From Streptomyces sp. Alt3 (GTDB taxonomy: Bacteria > Actinomycetota > Actinomycetes > Streptomycetales > Streptomycetaceae), in contig NZ_CP120983.1 in the NCBI RefSeq assembly GCF_030719215.1, positions 3,658,001 to 3,722,000 of the forward strand: DNA of 64,000 nucleotides, read 5' to 3'. The notes under the pieces were generated by a model. It searched no databases. It was not told the DNA's origin and worked only from the letters and a program-made list of their open reading frames with translations. The translations under genes were made by a program, and so were the position numbers. Below are positions 8,614 to 18,225 of this stretch, one piece after another (within the stretch, counting starts at the first letter, position 1; every line of letters starts with the position of its first letter).

Positions 8614-8827
8614 CGCATGCCCGTTTCTCTCGGAAGGTGAGGTGACGGTAGGGCGCGCGGGAGTCTCACCACAAGACATGTGCGAGAAGATTTCAGATAC
8701 ATGATGCCCACATGCAAGTCGGCATCAATTTTTTGCGTTCACTTACGGCGCCGACCCGGCGGGCGGCGACACGAGGCCGCAGGGGGCGACCCTCCGCACC
8801 GGGTCCTCGGATGCCCCCGTCCGGCGT

Positions 8828-9337
8828 TCAGGCGCCCACCGTTCCGTCGACGCCCTCGCGGAGGAAGTCCGCGTGCCCGTTGTGGCGGCCGTATTCCAGC
8901 AGCACGTGCACCATCACCATGCGCAGCGAGACGTCCTTACCCCAGCGCGGCTGGAGCCCCGTCAGGTCCAGGGACTCGGCCTGCCGCTCGATGCGGCGCG
9001 AGCGCTCCACCTCGGCCTCCCAGGCGCCGAACGCCTCCGCCCGCGTGGAGGCGCTCGCGTCGTACGCCGCCTGGAAGTCGATCCGGTCCGACCAGACCAT
9101 GGGCGCCTCATGGTCCTCGAACACCCTCCGGAACCATGCGCGTTCCACCTCGGCCATGTGGCGCACCAGACCGAGGAGGGAGAGCGTCGAAGGGGGCATC
9201 GACCGCTGCCGCAGCTGTTCGTCGTCCAGCCCTTCGCACTTCATGGCGAGGGTGGCGCGGTGGTAGTCGAGAAAGGCCCGCAGCGTCTCCCGCTCGCCGC
9301 CCGCGGTGGGCGGCCCTGTACGCACGTCGGTGGTCAC
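8828..9337 (-). CDS. DinB-superfamily DUF664 protein
   Basis: A 169-residue four-helix-bundle protein of the DinB/YfiT metal-binding superfamily, DUF664 branch. The expected histidines are visible in RHMAEVE (helix 2) and in YGRHNGHADFLRE (C-terminal helix). Members include thiol transferases that use mycothiol or bacillithiol, but DUF664 itself is uncharacterised. It is an isolated gene, divergent from the lipoprotein that follows. Function beyond metal binding is not established by sequence. Confidence 0.85.
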   Translation of the reverse strand: MTTDVRTGPPTAGGERETLRAFLDYHRATLAMKCEGLDDEQLRQRSMPPSTLSLLGLVRHMAEVERAWFRRVFEDHEAPMVWSDRIDFQAAYDASASTRAEAFGAWEAEVERSRRIERQAESLDLTGLQPRWGKDVSLRMVMVHVLLEYGRHNGHADFLREGVDGTVGA

Positions 9338-9487
9338 CGGTCACTCTCCTTCACGAAGGCATGAAGTGTTCAGTATCCGGCTCCACTTCGCAGTCGTACC
9401 CGGCGGCACCGCCCCCGGGCCGGGCGGGCTCCGGCGCCTGCCTTACTCTCCTCGTGCACCGGCCGCTCGCGCCCGTGTCCCGTACAA

Positions 9488-9934
9488 GTGCCGAGGTGGC
9501 GTGTGTCGCGTTCCTGCCGGTCCCTCCTGGTCCTCGTTCCGCTCGCCCTCAGCCTCGTGTCCTGCGGCAGGTTCGCCGTCCCGCCGGTGCCCGGCGGCGA
9601 GCCGGTCCTGCTCTCCCCGTCCCGGGCGGCCACGACATGGACGGACGCCGAGGGCGGCACGCTGGAGCTGAAGGCGGACGGGACGACAGCCGCCGACCAC
9701 GTGTGCAGCGACTTCGACATCATCGACGGCACGGAGGGGCCCAGGTCCGGCCCCGGCACCTGGGAGAGCCAGGACGGGAAGGAAGGGACCCGCGTCGAGG
9801 TGTCGTTCGGGGCCGATGACGAAAGCTTCGTCTACGAGGCACTGCGCAAGGGCGGCACCCTCAAGCTCTGGACCTACGTCGGCGACCCCGACGAGGGCCG
9901 GCCGCTCTGCATACTGACCGCTCCCGCGAGGTGA
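9488..9934 (+). CDS. Small predicted lipoprotein
   Basis: A 148-residue protein with a lipoprotein signal peptide (LLVLVPLALSLVSC, lipobox LVSC). The mature domain contains WTDAEGGTLELKADGTTAADHVC and a WES segment, and looks like a small beta-barrel found in many Streptomyces lipoproteins of unknown role. It would be anchored to the outer face of the membrane. The first GTG was kept because no better ribosome site is visible. No neighbour suggests a function. Confidence 0.7.
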   Translation: MPRWRVSRSCRSLLVLVPLALSLVSCGRFAVPPVPGGEPVLLSPSRAATTWTDAEGGTLELKADGTTAADHVCSDFDIIDGTEGPRSGPGTWESQDGKEGTRVEVSFGADDESFVYEALRKGGTLKLWTYVGDPDEGRPLCILTAPAR

Positions 9935-9949
9935 GAGCGGCACGTACGA

Positions 9950-9988
9950 CGACGCCGGCCCCGGGAGGAATCCCGGGGGCCGGCGTCG
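9950..9988. terminator. Bidirectional terminator hairpin
   Basis: A 17-bp GC-rich inverted repeat (9950-9966 with 9971-9988, one bulged G) separates the convergent lipoprotein and groEL genes. Confidence 0.8.
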
Positions 9989-10030
9989 CACGGATACTGC
10001 GGGTACTGCCTGGAGCGACTGATCCGAGGA

Positions 10031-11653
<1,623 letters not shown>

Positions 11654-11797
11654 GTGAAGTGGTCCTCCCGGACAGGGGTGGATTTCTCCGGACCGAGAGG
11701 CGCCCGCGACGGACGGCCAGCGTGCCAGGTGGTTCCTTGCCCCACCAAGCCTGCGGGCCTCACCGGCCCGGTCCAAGTTCTGTCACTCTCACCTGGA

Positions 11798-11824
11798 GAG
11801 TGCTAACGCCAATGATTAGCACTC
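11798..11824. promoter_or_regulatory. CIRCE operator (HrcA binding site)
   Basis: GAGTGCTAA-N9-TTAGCACTC is a perfect 9-bp inverted repeat with the canonical 9-base spacer. It sits in the groEL leader/promoter region and is the established HrcA repressor site. Confidence 0.97.
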
Positions 11825-11908
11825 GACCCCTTCGAGTGCAAGCGTCCTCTTCGGGATGTGGACAACCTCGGGGCTCCGCCGCAGGCCCGTGACGGGCGCC
11901 CGGAGACG

Positions 11909-11951
11909 CACGTGAGGCCCGTCCCCCGATGGGAGGTACGGGCCTCGCGTG
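11909..11951. terminator. Terminator hairpin downstream of the cold-shock gene
   Basis: A 14-bp inverted repeat (11909-11922 with 11938-11951, one G-U type mismatch) lies between the cold-shock gene and the groEL promoter and should stop minus-strand transcripts. Confidence 0.7.
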
Positions 11952-11983
11952 TGTGACGGTGTCGTTGGCCGACCGCGCCGAGC

Positions 11984-12190
11984 TCAGCCGACGGCGAGCT
12001 TGACCATGTCCGCCTGGGGCCCCTTCTGGCCCTGCGAGATCTCGAATTCAACTCGCTGACCCTCTTCGAGGGTGCGGTACCCGTCCATCTGGATCGCGCT
12101 GTAGTGGACGAAAACATCCGCACCACCGTCGACCGCGATGAAGCCGTACCCCTTCTCCGCGTTGAACCACTTGACGGTGCCCTGAGCCAT
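11984..12190 (-). CDS. Cold-shock protein (CspA family)
   Basis: A 68-residue single cold-shock domain. RNP1 (KGYGFIAV) and RNP2 (VFVHYSAI) are both present, so it should bind single-stranded RNA and DNA and act as an RNA chaperone. The start at 12190 gives the family N-terminus MAQGTVKWFN; upstream in-frame codons are not homologous. It is a single gene between its own terminator and a long 5' region that could be a structured cold-sensitive leader. Confidence 0.95.
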   Translation of the reverse strand: MAQGTVKWFNAEKGYGFIAVDGGADVFVHYSAIQMDGYRTLEEGQRVEFEISQGQKGPQADMVKLAVG

Positions 12191-12548
12191 GCCCAACTCC
12201 CCTATTACTGGCCCTTGCACGAGACCGCACTTCGCGGACCCGGGTCAGAACTCACCCTCCGACAGGAGAGGGTGGCGTGCGCCGGAACGCGTCGACCGCG
12301 GCCGAATGTATCTGCCCAACTGCCCTCTGCAACAGGTCAATCGGACGAGAAATCTGGGCACACGCGGCCACACGGATAGGGGGAATTCATTGGATTCCAG
12401 GGCAAGTCGGGCCTGACAAAGGCGACTTATGCCTCAAGGGGTTCACGTACTTTGGCTACTTCTTGTCGCGGCAGGGCGCATTCTCATATGTGGATAGCGC
12501 GGGCAACTGCGGGGACTTCCCCAACTGTACCGTGCTCAACCATGCAGA
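12191..12548. other. Long 5' region of the cold-shock gene
   Basis: About 360 bases without a gene I trust. The part 12340-12540 is clearly lower in GC than its surroundings. It contains the cold-shock promoter and probably a long untranslated leader. An open frame across it on the plus strand runs into a terminator hairpin and lacks protein-like composition. Confidence 0.4.
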
Positions 12549-12581
12549 ATGGCCCCCTCCGTTTCCCGTGGAGGGGGCCAT
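12549..12581. terminator. Terminator hairpin after the sulfur-carrier gene
   Basis: A perfect 12-bp stem (12549-12560 with 12570-12581) and a 9-base loop lie 53 bases past the stop of the minus-strand sulfur-carrier gene. Confidence 0.8.
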
Positions 12582-12634
12582 CGTGTGAATGCCGTGCGGC
12601 CGGACCGCGACGAGCGGCCCGCACCGTCCCGCCG

Positions 12635-12910
12635 TCAGCCTCCGGCGACGGCCGGGATGATCGAGACGCCGGCGCCGTCCGGGGTGGCCGCGTCCAGACC
12701 GCCCTCGAAGCGCACGTCGTCGTCGTTGACGTACACGTTGACGAAGCGGCGCAGCTTGCCCTGGTCGTCCAGGACGCGGGCGCCGATGCCCGGGTGGTTC
12801 TGCTCCAGGGACGCGATGACCTCGGAGAGGGTCGCCCCCTCGGCCGGGACCTCGGACTGACCGCCCGTGTAGGTGCGGAGGATGGTGGGGATACGGACCT
12901 TGACGCTCAT
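12635..12910 (-). CDS. cysO: Ubiquitin-like sulfur carrier protein, CysO/MoaD/ThiS type
   Basis: A 91-residue beta-grasp protein ending in the Gly-Gly tail (IIPAVAGG) that is thiocarboxylated. The sequence IPTILRTYTGG and FVNVYVNDDDVRF closely resembles mycobacterial CysO, which donates sulfur for cysteine synthesis by CysM and is then cleaved by Mec. It lies 28 bases downstream of thrC on the same strand, so the two are probably one operon. cysM and mec are not in this window. The CysO assignment is by similarity; a MoaD role is less likely given the sequence. Confidence 0.85.
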   Translation of the reverse strand: MSVKVRIPTILRTYTGGQSEVPAEGATLSEVIASLEQNHPGIGARVLDDQGKLRRFVNVYVNDDDVRFEGGLDAATPDGAGVSIIPAVAGG

Positions 12911-12938
12911 GTGGGTGCCTTCCTCTGGTCTCGGGTGG

Positions 12939-14237
12939 TCAGTTGGCGGCAGCGAGGCCCGCGTCGCGGAACGCGTCCAGGCTGGGCCGGATCGTGGCCG
13001 ACAGGCCGGTCGTCGGAGCGACCGCGTCGAGCGTCTTCAGGCCGTCGCCGGTGTTCAGGACGACGGTGGTCAGGGACGGGTCGAGCAGACCGGCGTCGAT
13101 CAGCTTCTTCGTCACACCGACGGTCACCCCGCCCGCGGTCTCGGCGAAGATGCCCTCGGTGCGGGCCAGCAGCTTGATCGCGTCGACGACCTGCTCGTCG
13201 TTCACGTCCTCCACGGCACCGCCGGTGCGCCGGGCGATGTCCAGGACGTACGGGCCGTCGGCCGGGTTGCCGATCGCCAGGGACTTGGCGATGGTGTTCG
13301 GCTTCTGCGGGCGCACCACGTCGTGGCCGGCCTTGAAGGCGGTGGAGACCGGGGAGCAGCCCTCGGCCTGGGCACCGAAGATCTTGTACGGCTTGTCCTC
13401 GACGAGTCCGAGCTTGATCAGCTCCTGGAGGCCCTTGTCGATCTTCGTGAGCTGCGAGCCGGACGCGATCGGGATGACGAGCTGGTCGGGCAGCTGCCAG
13501 CCGAGCTGCTCGCAGATCTCGTACGCCAGGGTCTTGGAGCCCTCGCCGTAGTACGGCCGCAGGTTGACGTTGACGAAGCCCCAGCCCTCGCCGAGCGGGT
13601 CGCCGATGAGCTCCGAGCAGAAGCGGTTGACGTCGTCGTAGTTGCCCTCGATGCCGACGAGCTCGCCGCCGTACACCGCGGCCATGACGACCTTGCCCTG
13701 CTCCAGGTCGTGCGGGATGAACACGCAGGAGCGGAAGCCGGCGCGGGCGGCGGCGGCACCCACCGCACCGGCCAGGTTGCCGGTGGAGGAGCAGGAGAGG
13801 GTGGTGAACCCGAAGGCGCGGGCCGCCTCGACGGCGATGGCGACGACACGGTCCTTGAAGGAGTGCGTCGGGTTGCCGGAGTCGTCCTTGACGTACAGAC
13901 CGCCGGTCACGCCCAGCTCGCGGGCGAGGTTGTCGGCCTTGACCAGCTTCGTGAAGCCGGGGTTGATGTTGGGCTTGTCCGCGACGTCGGAGGGGACGGG
14001 CAGCAGCGGCGCGTAACGCCAGATGTTGTTCGGCCCCTCGGCGATGCGCTTCTTCAGCTCTTCGGGGGAGCCGCTCGGCAGGTCGTACGCCACTTCGAGC
14101 GGCCCGAAACAGGACGCGCAGGCGAAAATGGGGCCGAGCTCGAAACGCTCGCCGCATTCGCGACAGGAAAGCGCTGCGGCGGGACCGAGGTCCACGGCGG
14201 AAGAATCGGTGTTCTCTGCAACTGTCTGCACGGCCAT
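12939..14237 (-). CDS. thrC: Threonine synthase
   Basis: A 432-residue PLP enzyme that converts O-phosphohomoserine to threonine. An N-terminal zinc-ribbon-like segment (CRECGERF and CASC, about residues 25-45) precedes the PLP domain. The PLP lysine is in PTHSFKDR (about 122-129) and the phosphate-binding loop is SSTGNLAGAVGAAAARAG. This is the shorter class typical of actinobacteria. It precedes the cysO-like gene by 28 bases, which links threonine and cysteine metabolism. I see no threonine-rich leader peptide upstream. Confidence 0.95.
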   Translation of the reverse strand: MAVQTVAENTDSSAVDLGPAAALSCRECGERFELGPIFACASCFGPLEVAYDLPSGSPEELKKRIAEGPNNIWRYAPLLPVPSDVADKPNINPGFTKLVKADNLARELGVTGGLYVKDDSGNPTHSFKDRVVAIAVEAARAFGFTTLSCSSTGNLAGAVGAAAARAGFRSCVFIPHDLEQGKVVMAAVYGGELVGIEGNYDDVNRFCSELIGDPLGEGWGFVNVNLRPYYGEGSKTLAYEICEQLGWQLPDQLVIPIASGSQLTKIDKGLQELIKLGLVEDKPYKIFGAQAEGCSPVSTAFKAGHDVVRPQKPNTIAKSLAIGNPADGPYVLDIARRTGGAVEDVNDEQVVDAIKLLARTEGIFAETAGGVTVGVTKKLIDAGLLDPSLTTVVLNTGDGLKTLDAVAPTTGLSATIRPSLDAFRDAGLAAAN

Positions 14238-14536
14238 GATGGCGGAGGCCCTTTCTCCTCATCTTCCTTGCGGCGTATTTCGCCACAAGACGGAATTGGC
14301 ACCTTCCCCACCGTGACCTCGCGGTCGGCAGGAGGGTTGCCGGGACTTCAACGGGCCGTTCCCTCAGTCCCTCTGGATGAGCGCTATGGCACCGGACCAT
14401 GGATCCGGGCGTTTATTCGCGGACCGACCCCGACATGCGAGGGTCATCCGCGTTGTTCAAGACTGTAACCGAAGCACTGGACGGTTGAGATAGTCGTCCG
14501 AACCGCGAGATGGATCACATACAGGGAGTATCGACC

Positions 14537-15487
14537 GTGCTGGAAGAGGTGGAACGCTGGCTGACCAGGCGTTCCTGGTCTGCTGCCGACCGCCCGCTCG
14601 ACCGCCTCACGGCCGCCCGGGCGAAGGATCCGCACCGCTCGCGCGTGAGCGTCGTCCTGCCCGCGCTGAACGAGGAGGCGACGGTCGGGGAGATCGTGTC
14701 GGAGATCCGGCGCGAGCTGATGGAGAAGGTCCGGATCGTCGACGAACTGGTGGTGATCGACTCAGGCTCCACCGACGCGACCGCCGAGGTCGCGCGTCGG
14801 GCCGGCGCCCGGGTCGTGCACCGGGACTCCGTACTCCCCCGGATACCCGCCCTCCCCGGCAAGGGCGAGGTCCTCTGGAGGTCACTGCTGGTGACCACAG
14901 GGGAGATCGTCTGCTTCGTCGACGCCGATCTGAAGGACTTCTCCGCGGACTTCGTGTCCGGGATCGTCGGCCCGCTGCTGACCGACCCGCAGGTGCAGTT
15001 CGTGAAGGCCATGTACGACCGCCCGCTGGGCGACACCGCGGGGCAGGGCGGCCGGGTGACGGAACTGGTGGCCCGCCCGCTGCTCAACCTGCACTGGCCG
15101 CGGCTCGCCGGCTTCGTCCAGCCGCTCGGCGGCGAGTACGCGGTACGGCGCTCCCTGCTGGAGCAGCTCCCCTTCCCCGTCGGTTACGGGGTGGAGCTGG
15201 GACTGCTCGTCGACGCGCTGCACACGGTCGGCCTGGACGCCATGGCACAGGTGGACGTCGGCGTGCGCAGGCACCGCCATCAGGACGGCCAGGCCCTCGG
15301 CAGGATGGCCGCCACCATCTACCGCACGGCGCAGCTGCGGCTCTCCCGCGGGCCGCTCGTACGGCCGGAGATCACCCAGTTCGACCGTGGGCCCGACGGG
15401 TTCGTCCCGCACACCCATGCGGTGGACACCGAGGAACGGCCGCCGATGCGGGACATCGCGGAGTACGCGGCCCGCGACGCGGCGTAA
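14537..15487 (+). CDS. gpgS: Glucosyl-3-phosphoglycerate synthase (GT81)
   Basis: A 316-residue GT-A glycosyltransferase that transfers glucose from a nucleotide sugar to 3-phosphoglycerate, the first step toward glucosylglycerate or methylglucose polysaccharide. It shows VSVVLPALNEEATVGEIV, VIDSGSTDAT, the DADLKDF metal motif (DxD) and the acceptor loop LGGEYAVRR. The GTG at 14537 is chosen because GGGAG lies eight bases upstream and the family N-terminus MLEEVERWL follows; the ATG at 14510 has no ribosome site. It is followed by trehalose synthesis genes, so compatible-solute metabolism is grouped here. Confidence 0.9.
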   Translation: MLEEVERWLTRRSWSAADRPLDRLTAARAKDPHRSRVSVVLPALNEEATVGEIVSEIRRELMEKVRIVDELVVIDSGSTDATAEVARRAGARVVHRDSVLPRIPALPGKGEVLWRSLLVTTGEIVCFVDADLKDFSADFVSGIVGPLLTDPQVQFVKAMYDRPLGDTAGQGGRVTELVARPLLNLHWPRLAGFVQPLGGEYAVRRSLLEQLPFPVGYGVELGLLVDALHTVGLDAMAQVDVGVRRHRHQDGQALGRMAATIYRTAQLRLSRGPLVRPEITQFDRGPDGFVPHTHAVDTEERPPMRDIAEYAARDAA

Positions 15488-15544
15488 CGGTTCCTCGCCC
15501 GGGGCCCGGCGCTCACTTCACGTTTGGAGGGTTCCCGAACGGGC

Positions 15545-15550
15545 TAGGTT
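15545..15550 (+). promoter_or_regulatory. -10 hexamer for leaderless otsA
   Basis: TAGGTT lies seven bases before the ATG at 15558, and no Shine-Dalgarno sequence is present. This is the spacing expected when transcription starts at the initiation codon. Confidence 0.6.
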
Positions 15551-15557
15551 CGGGTAC

Positions 15558-16934
15558 ATGGTCTCCGAGCACGCTGCCCAGGTTCTCGTCGCGTCCAACC
15601 GCGGCCCGGTGTCGTACACACGGCGGGACGACGGCACGCTCGACTCGAAACGGGGCGGCGGCGGGCTCGTCTCCGGCCTCAGCGCGGTCGACGACAAGCT
15701 GTGGGTGTGCGCCGCCCTCAGCGACGGCGACCGCGAGGCGGTGCGGCGCGGGGTGTCCGAGCCCGGCGTACGCATGCTCGACATCGACGCCGCGGTCCAC
15801 GCCGACGCCTACAACGGCATCGCGAACTCGGTGCTCTGGTTCGTCCACCACATGATCTACCAGACCCCGGTGGAGCCCGTCTTCGACGCGGAGTTCCGCC
15901 GGCAGTGGGCCTCCTACGAGGCGTACAACCAGGCCTTCGCCCGGGCCCTGGCCGAGGAGGCGGGCGAGGGCGCCGCGGTCCTGGTGCAGGACTACCACCT
16001 CTCCCTGGTCCCCGGCATACTGCGCGAGCTGCGCCCCGACCTGCGGATCGGCCACTTCTCGCACACCCCCTGGGCGCCCGTCGACTACTTCCGGCTGCTG
16101 CCCGACGACATCGGCGAGCAGCTGCTCAAGGGCATCCTGGGCGCCGACCGCGCCGCGTTCCTGACCCGCCGCTGGGCCGACGCCTTCATCGGCTGCTGCA
16201 CGGAGATCCTCGGCGGCACGGGCCACACCCGGATCGGGGTGCACGGACTGGGCGCCGACGCGGACTTCCTTCGCCGCCGCTCGCGCGAGGCGGACGTGGA
16301 CGAGCGCATGGAGATCCTGCGGGAGCAGATCGGCGCCGACCGCCGGACGATCGTGCGGGTGGACCGCACGGAGCTCTCCAAGAACATCGTCCGCGGGCTG
16401 CACGCCTACCGCGCCCTGCTCGACGAGCGCCCCGAGTGGCGCGAGCGCGTGGTCCACATCGCCTTCGCCTATCCCTCGCGGCAGGACCTCGCGGTCTACC
16501 GCGACTACACGGCCGAGGTCCAGCGGGTCGCCGACGGCATCAACGCGGAGTACGGCACGGAGGGCTGGACCCCGGTCCTGCTCCACGTCGACGACGACTT
16601 CGCCCGCTCCCTGGCGGCGTACCGGCTGGCGGACGTGGCCCTGGTCAACCCGATCCGCGACGGCATGAACCTGGTCGCCAAGGAGGTCCCGGTCGTCTCC
16701 GACGAGGGCGCCGCGCTGGTGCTGTCCCGTGAGGCGGGCGCGTACGAGGAACTGGGCGAGGACGCCCTCGTGGTCAACCCGTACGACGTCTCGGCCACGG
16801 CGGCGGCGCTGCACGAGGCGCTCACGATGGAGCCCGGCGAACGGAGCGCCCGCTCGAAGCGCCTGGCCACTGCTGCGACGGCGCTGCCGCCGCAGCAGTG
16901 GTTCCTGGACCAGCTGGACGCGCTGCGGGGCTAG
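15558..16934 (+). CDS. otsA: Trehalose-6-phosphate synthase
   Basis: A 458-residue GT20 enzyme that joins UDP-glucose or GDP-glucose to glucose-6-phosphate. It contains VASNRGPVSY, WVHDYHL-equivalent VLVQDYHLSLVPG, IGHFSHTPWAP, and the C-terminal nucleotide-sugar site VNPIRDGMNLVAKE. The ATG at 15558 is the family start and appears leaderless. The stop codon shares a CTAG with the stop of the convergent phosphatase gene. Together with otsB it makes trehalose, an osmolyte and spore reserve sugar. Confidence 0.93.
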   Translation: MVSEHAAQVLVASNRGPVSYTRRDDGTLDSKRGGGGLVSGLSAVDDKLWVCAALSDGDREAVRRGVSEPGVRMLDIDAAVHADAYNGIANSVLWFVHHMIYQTPVEPVFDAEFRRQWASYEAYNQAFARALAEEAGEGAAVLVQDYHLSLVPGILRELRPDLRIGHFSHTPWAPVDYFRLLPDDIGEQLLKGILGADRAAFLTRRWADAFIGCCTEILGGTGHTRIGVHGLGADADFLRRRSREADVDERMEILREQIGADRRTIVRVDRTELSKNIVRGLHAYRALLDERPEWRERVVHIAFAYPSRQDLAVYRDYTAEVQRVADGINAEYGTEGWTPVLLHVDDDFARSLAAYRLADVALVNPIRDGMNLVAKEVPVVSDEGAALVLSREAGAYEELGEDALVVNPYDVSATAAALHEALTMEPGERSARSKRLATAATALPPQQWFLDQLDALRG

Positions 16935-17782
16935 CCCCCTGCGAGCTGCCGGGCGAGGGAGCGGAGCAGCTCCGCCACCGCGGCCGGGCCGGGCAGCAGC
17001 AGGTCGGCGCGGTCCGCCAGTTCGGGGACCTCGGTGCCGCTGCAGACCAGCAGGCCGTTGACGCCCCGGGTGCGCAGCTTCTCCACGGCGGCGTACGCGG
17101 CGAGGTCGCCGAGGTCGTCACCGGCGTACAGCACCGTCTCGGCGCCGACCTCCTTGACGTACTCCTCCAGCGCCACGCCCTTGTCCATGCCGGGCGGACG
17201 CAACTCCAGGACCAGACGGCCCGGTTCGACGATCAGGCCGTGGCGGGCGGCCAGTCCGGCCAGCGGGGCGCGCAGGGCCTCGAAGGCGGCCTGCGGGTCG
17301 GCGGCCCGGCGGGTGTGCACGGCGACCGCGCGGTCGCCCTTCTCCTCGATCCAGGTGCCGCTGTCGGCACCGGCCTCCGCGAGCACGGCGGGGAGCTCCG
17401 CCCGGACGGCCGCCACACCGGGGTCCGGGTCGGGGGCGTGGACTGCGGCGGTGACTGCGTCCCAGCGTTCGGCTCCGTAGTGGCCGAGGACGACGAGGTG
17501 GTCGAGGCCCGCCGCCCCGGCGAAGCCGCCGTACCGCACGGCGGTGTCCGCCGGGCGGCCGGTGATCACGGCGACGGCGGCGACCCGGGGGGCGAGGGCC
17601 GACAGGGCCGGGACCACGTCGGGGTGGGCGCGGGACCGCTCCGGGTCAGGGACGATGTCGGCCAGCGTGCCGTCGAAGTCCAGCGCGACGACCGCGCGGG
17701 CCGGGCGGGCGAGGAGTGCGGCGAGGCCTTCGCGGCCGGCCTGGGTGGTCGGGGTCGGGAGGGGGTGTGCCGGGTTGCCCAT
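16931..17782 (-). CDS. otsB: Trehalose-6-phosphate phosphatase
   Basis: A 283-residue HAD-family phosphatase that releases trehalose. HAD motif I is VALDFDGTLADIV (about residues 32-44), motif II VITGRP, and motifs III/IV appear as PPGMDKGVAL and YAGDDLGDLAAY. It is encoded opposite otsA; the two stop codons overlap in CTAG at 16931-16934. The start lies seven bases after TACGCT (minus strand), without a Shine-Dalgarno sequence, so it is probably leaderless. Opposed orientation means the two pathway genes are not one transcript. Confidence 0.93.
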   Translation of the reverse strand: MGNPAHPLPTPTTQAGREGLAALLARPARAVVALDFDGTLADIVPDPERSRAHPDVVPALSALAPRVAAVAVITGRPADTAVRYGGFAGAAGLDHLVVLGHYGAERWDAVTAAVHAPDPDPGVAAVRAELPAVLAEAGADSGTWIEEKGDRAVAVHTRRAADPQAAFEALRAPLAGLAARHGLIVEPGRLVLELRPPGMDKGVALEEYVKEVGAETVLYAGDDLGDLAAYAAVEKLRTRGVNGLLVCSGTEVPELADRADLLLPGPAAVAELLRSLARQLAGG

Positions 17783-17932
17783 GCGGGTGAGCGTAGCGGG
17801 CGGGCCTCCCCGCCGCCCGGCTTCCCTGCCCCGGTGGCTGATGTCCGCCGCCCGGCTCGCTTCCCACGGGATCGTGTCCGCCCTGGGGCTTCCGGCCGGA
17901 GGGCCGGTGCCCGGCGGAGGGCCGTGCCTCGC

Positions 17933-18178
17933 TCAGCGGCGTTCGCGTCTCGCCTCGCGGACCCGTCGGAGGCGGTTCACGGTGACCGGGTCCTCCTCCA
18001 GCGCCCGCCGGTCGTCGAGGAGCGCGTTGAGCAGCTGGTAGTAGCGGACCGGCGAGATCCCCAGCTCCTCCCGGATCGCCCGCTCCTTCGCACCGGGGCC
18101 CGCCCAGGAGCGCCGTTCCAGGGCCAGCACGGCGCGCTGCTGGTCGGGGAGCGGGTCGGTGGGGCCGGCGGCGGTCAT
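17933..18178 (-). CDS. DUF3263 protein, small putative DNA-binding protein
   Basis: An 81-residue basic protein with a single predicted helix-turn-helix (KERAIREELGISPVRYYQLLNALLDD) and an Arg-rich C-terminus. This matches DUF3263, a family confined to actinobacteria with no known function. ATG 18178 follows TAGGTT by seven bases on the minus strand and lacks a ribosome site, so it is likely leaderless. The gene is often missed because a longer overlapping frame runs through the upstream lipoprotein gene. Confidence 0.82.
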   Translation of the reverse strand: MTAAGPTDPLPDQQRAVLALERRSWAGPGAKERAIREELGISPVRYYQLLNALLDDRRALEEDPVTVNRLRRVREARRERR

Positions 18179-18225
18179 ATGAACCAACCTACCCAGGGTC
18201 CGGCGCGGCCGCGGACCGGGCAGCC

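Noticed and set aside
12277..12588. A 103-codon frame upstream of the cold-shock gene
   Set aside because: It ends inside a terminator hairpin and has no ribosome site or homologous features.
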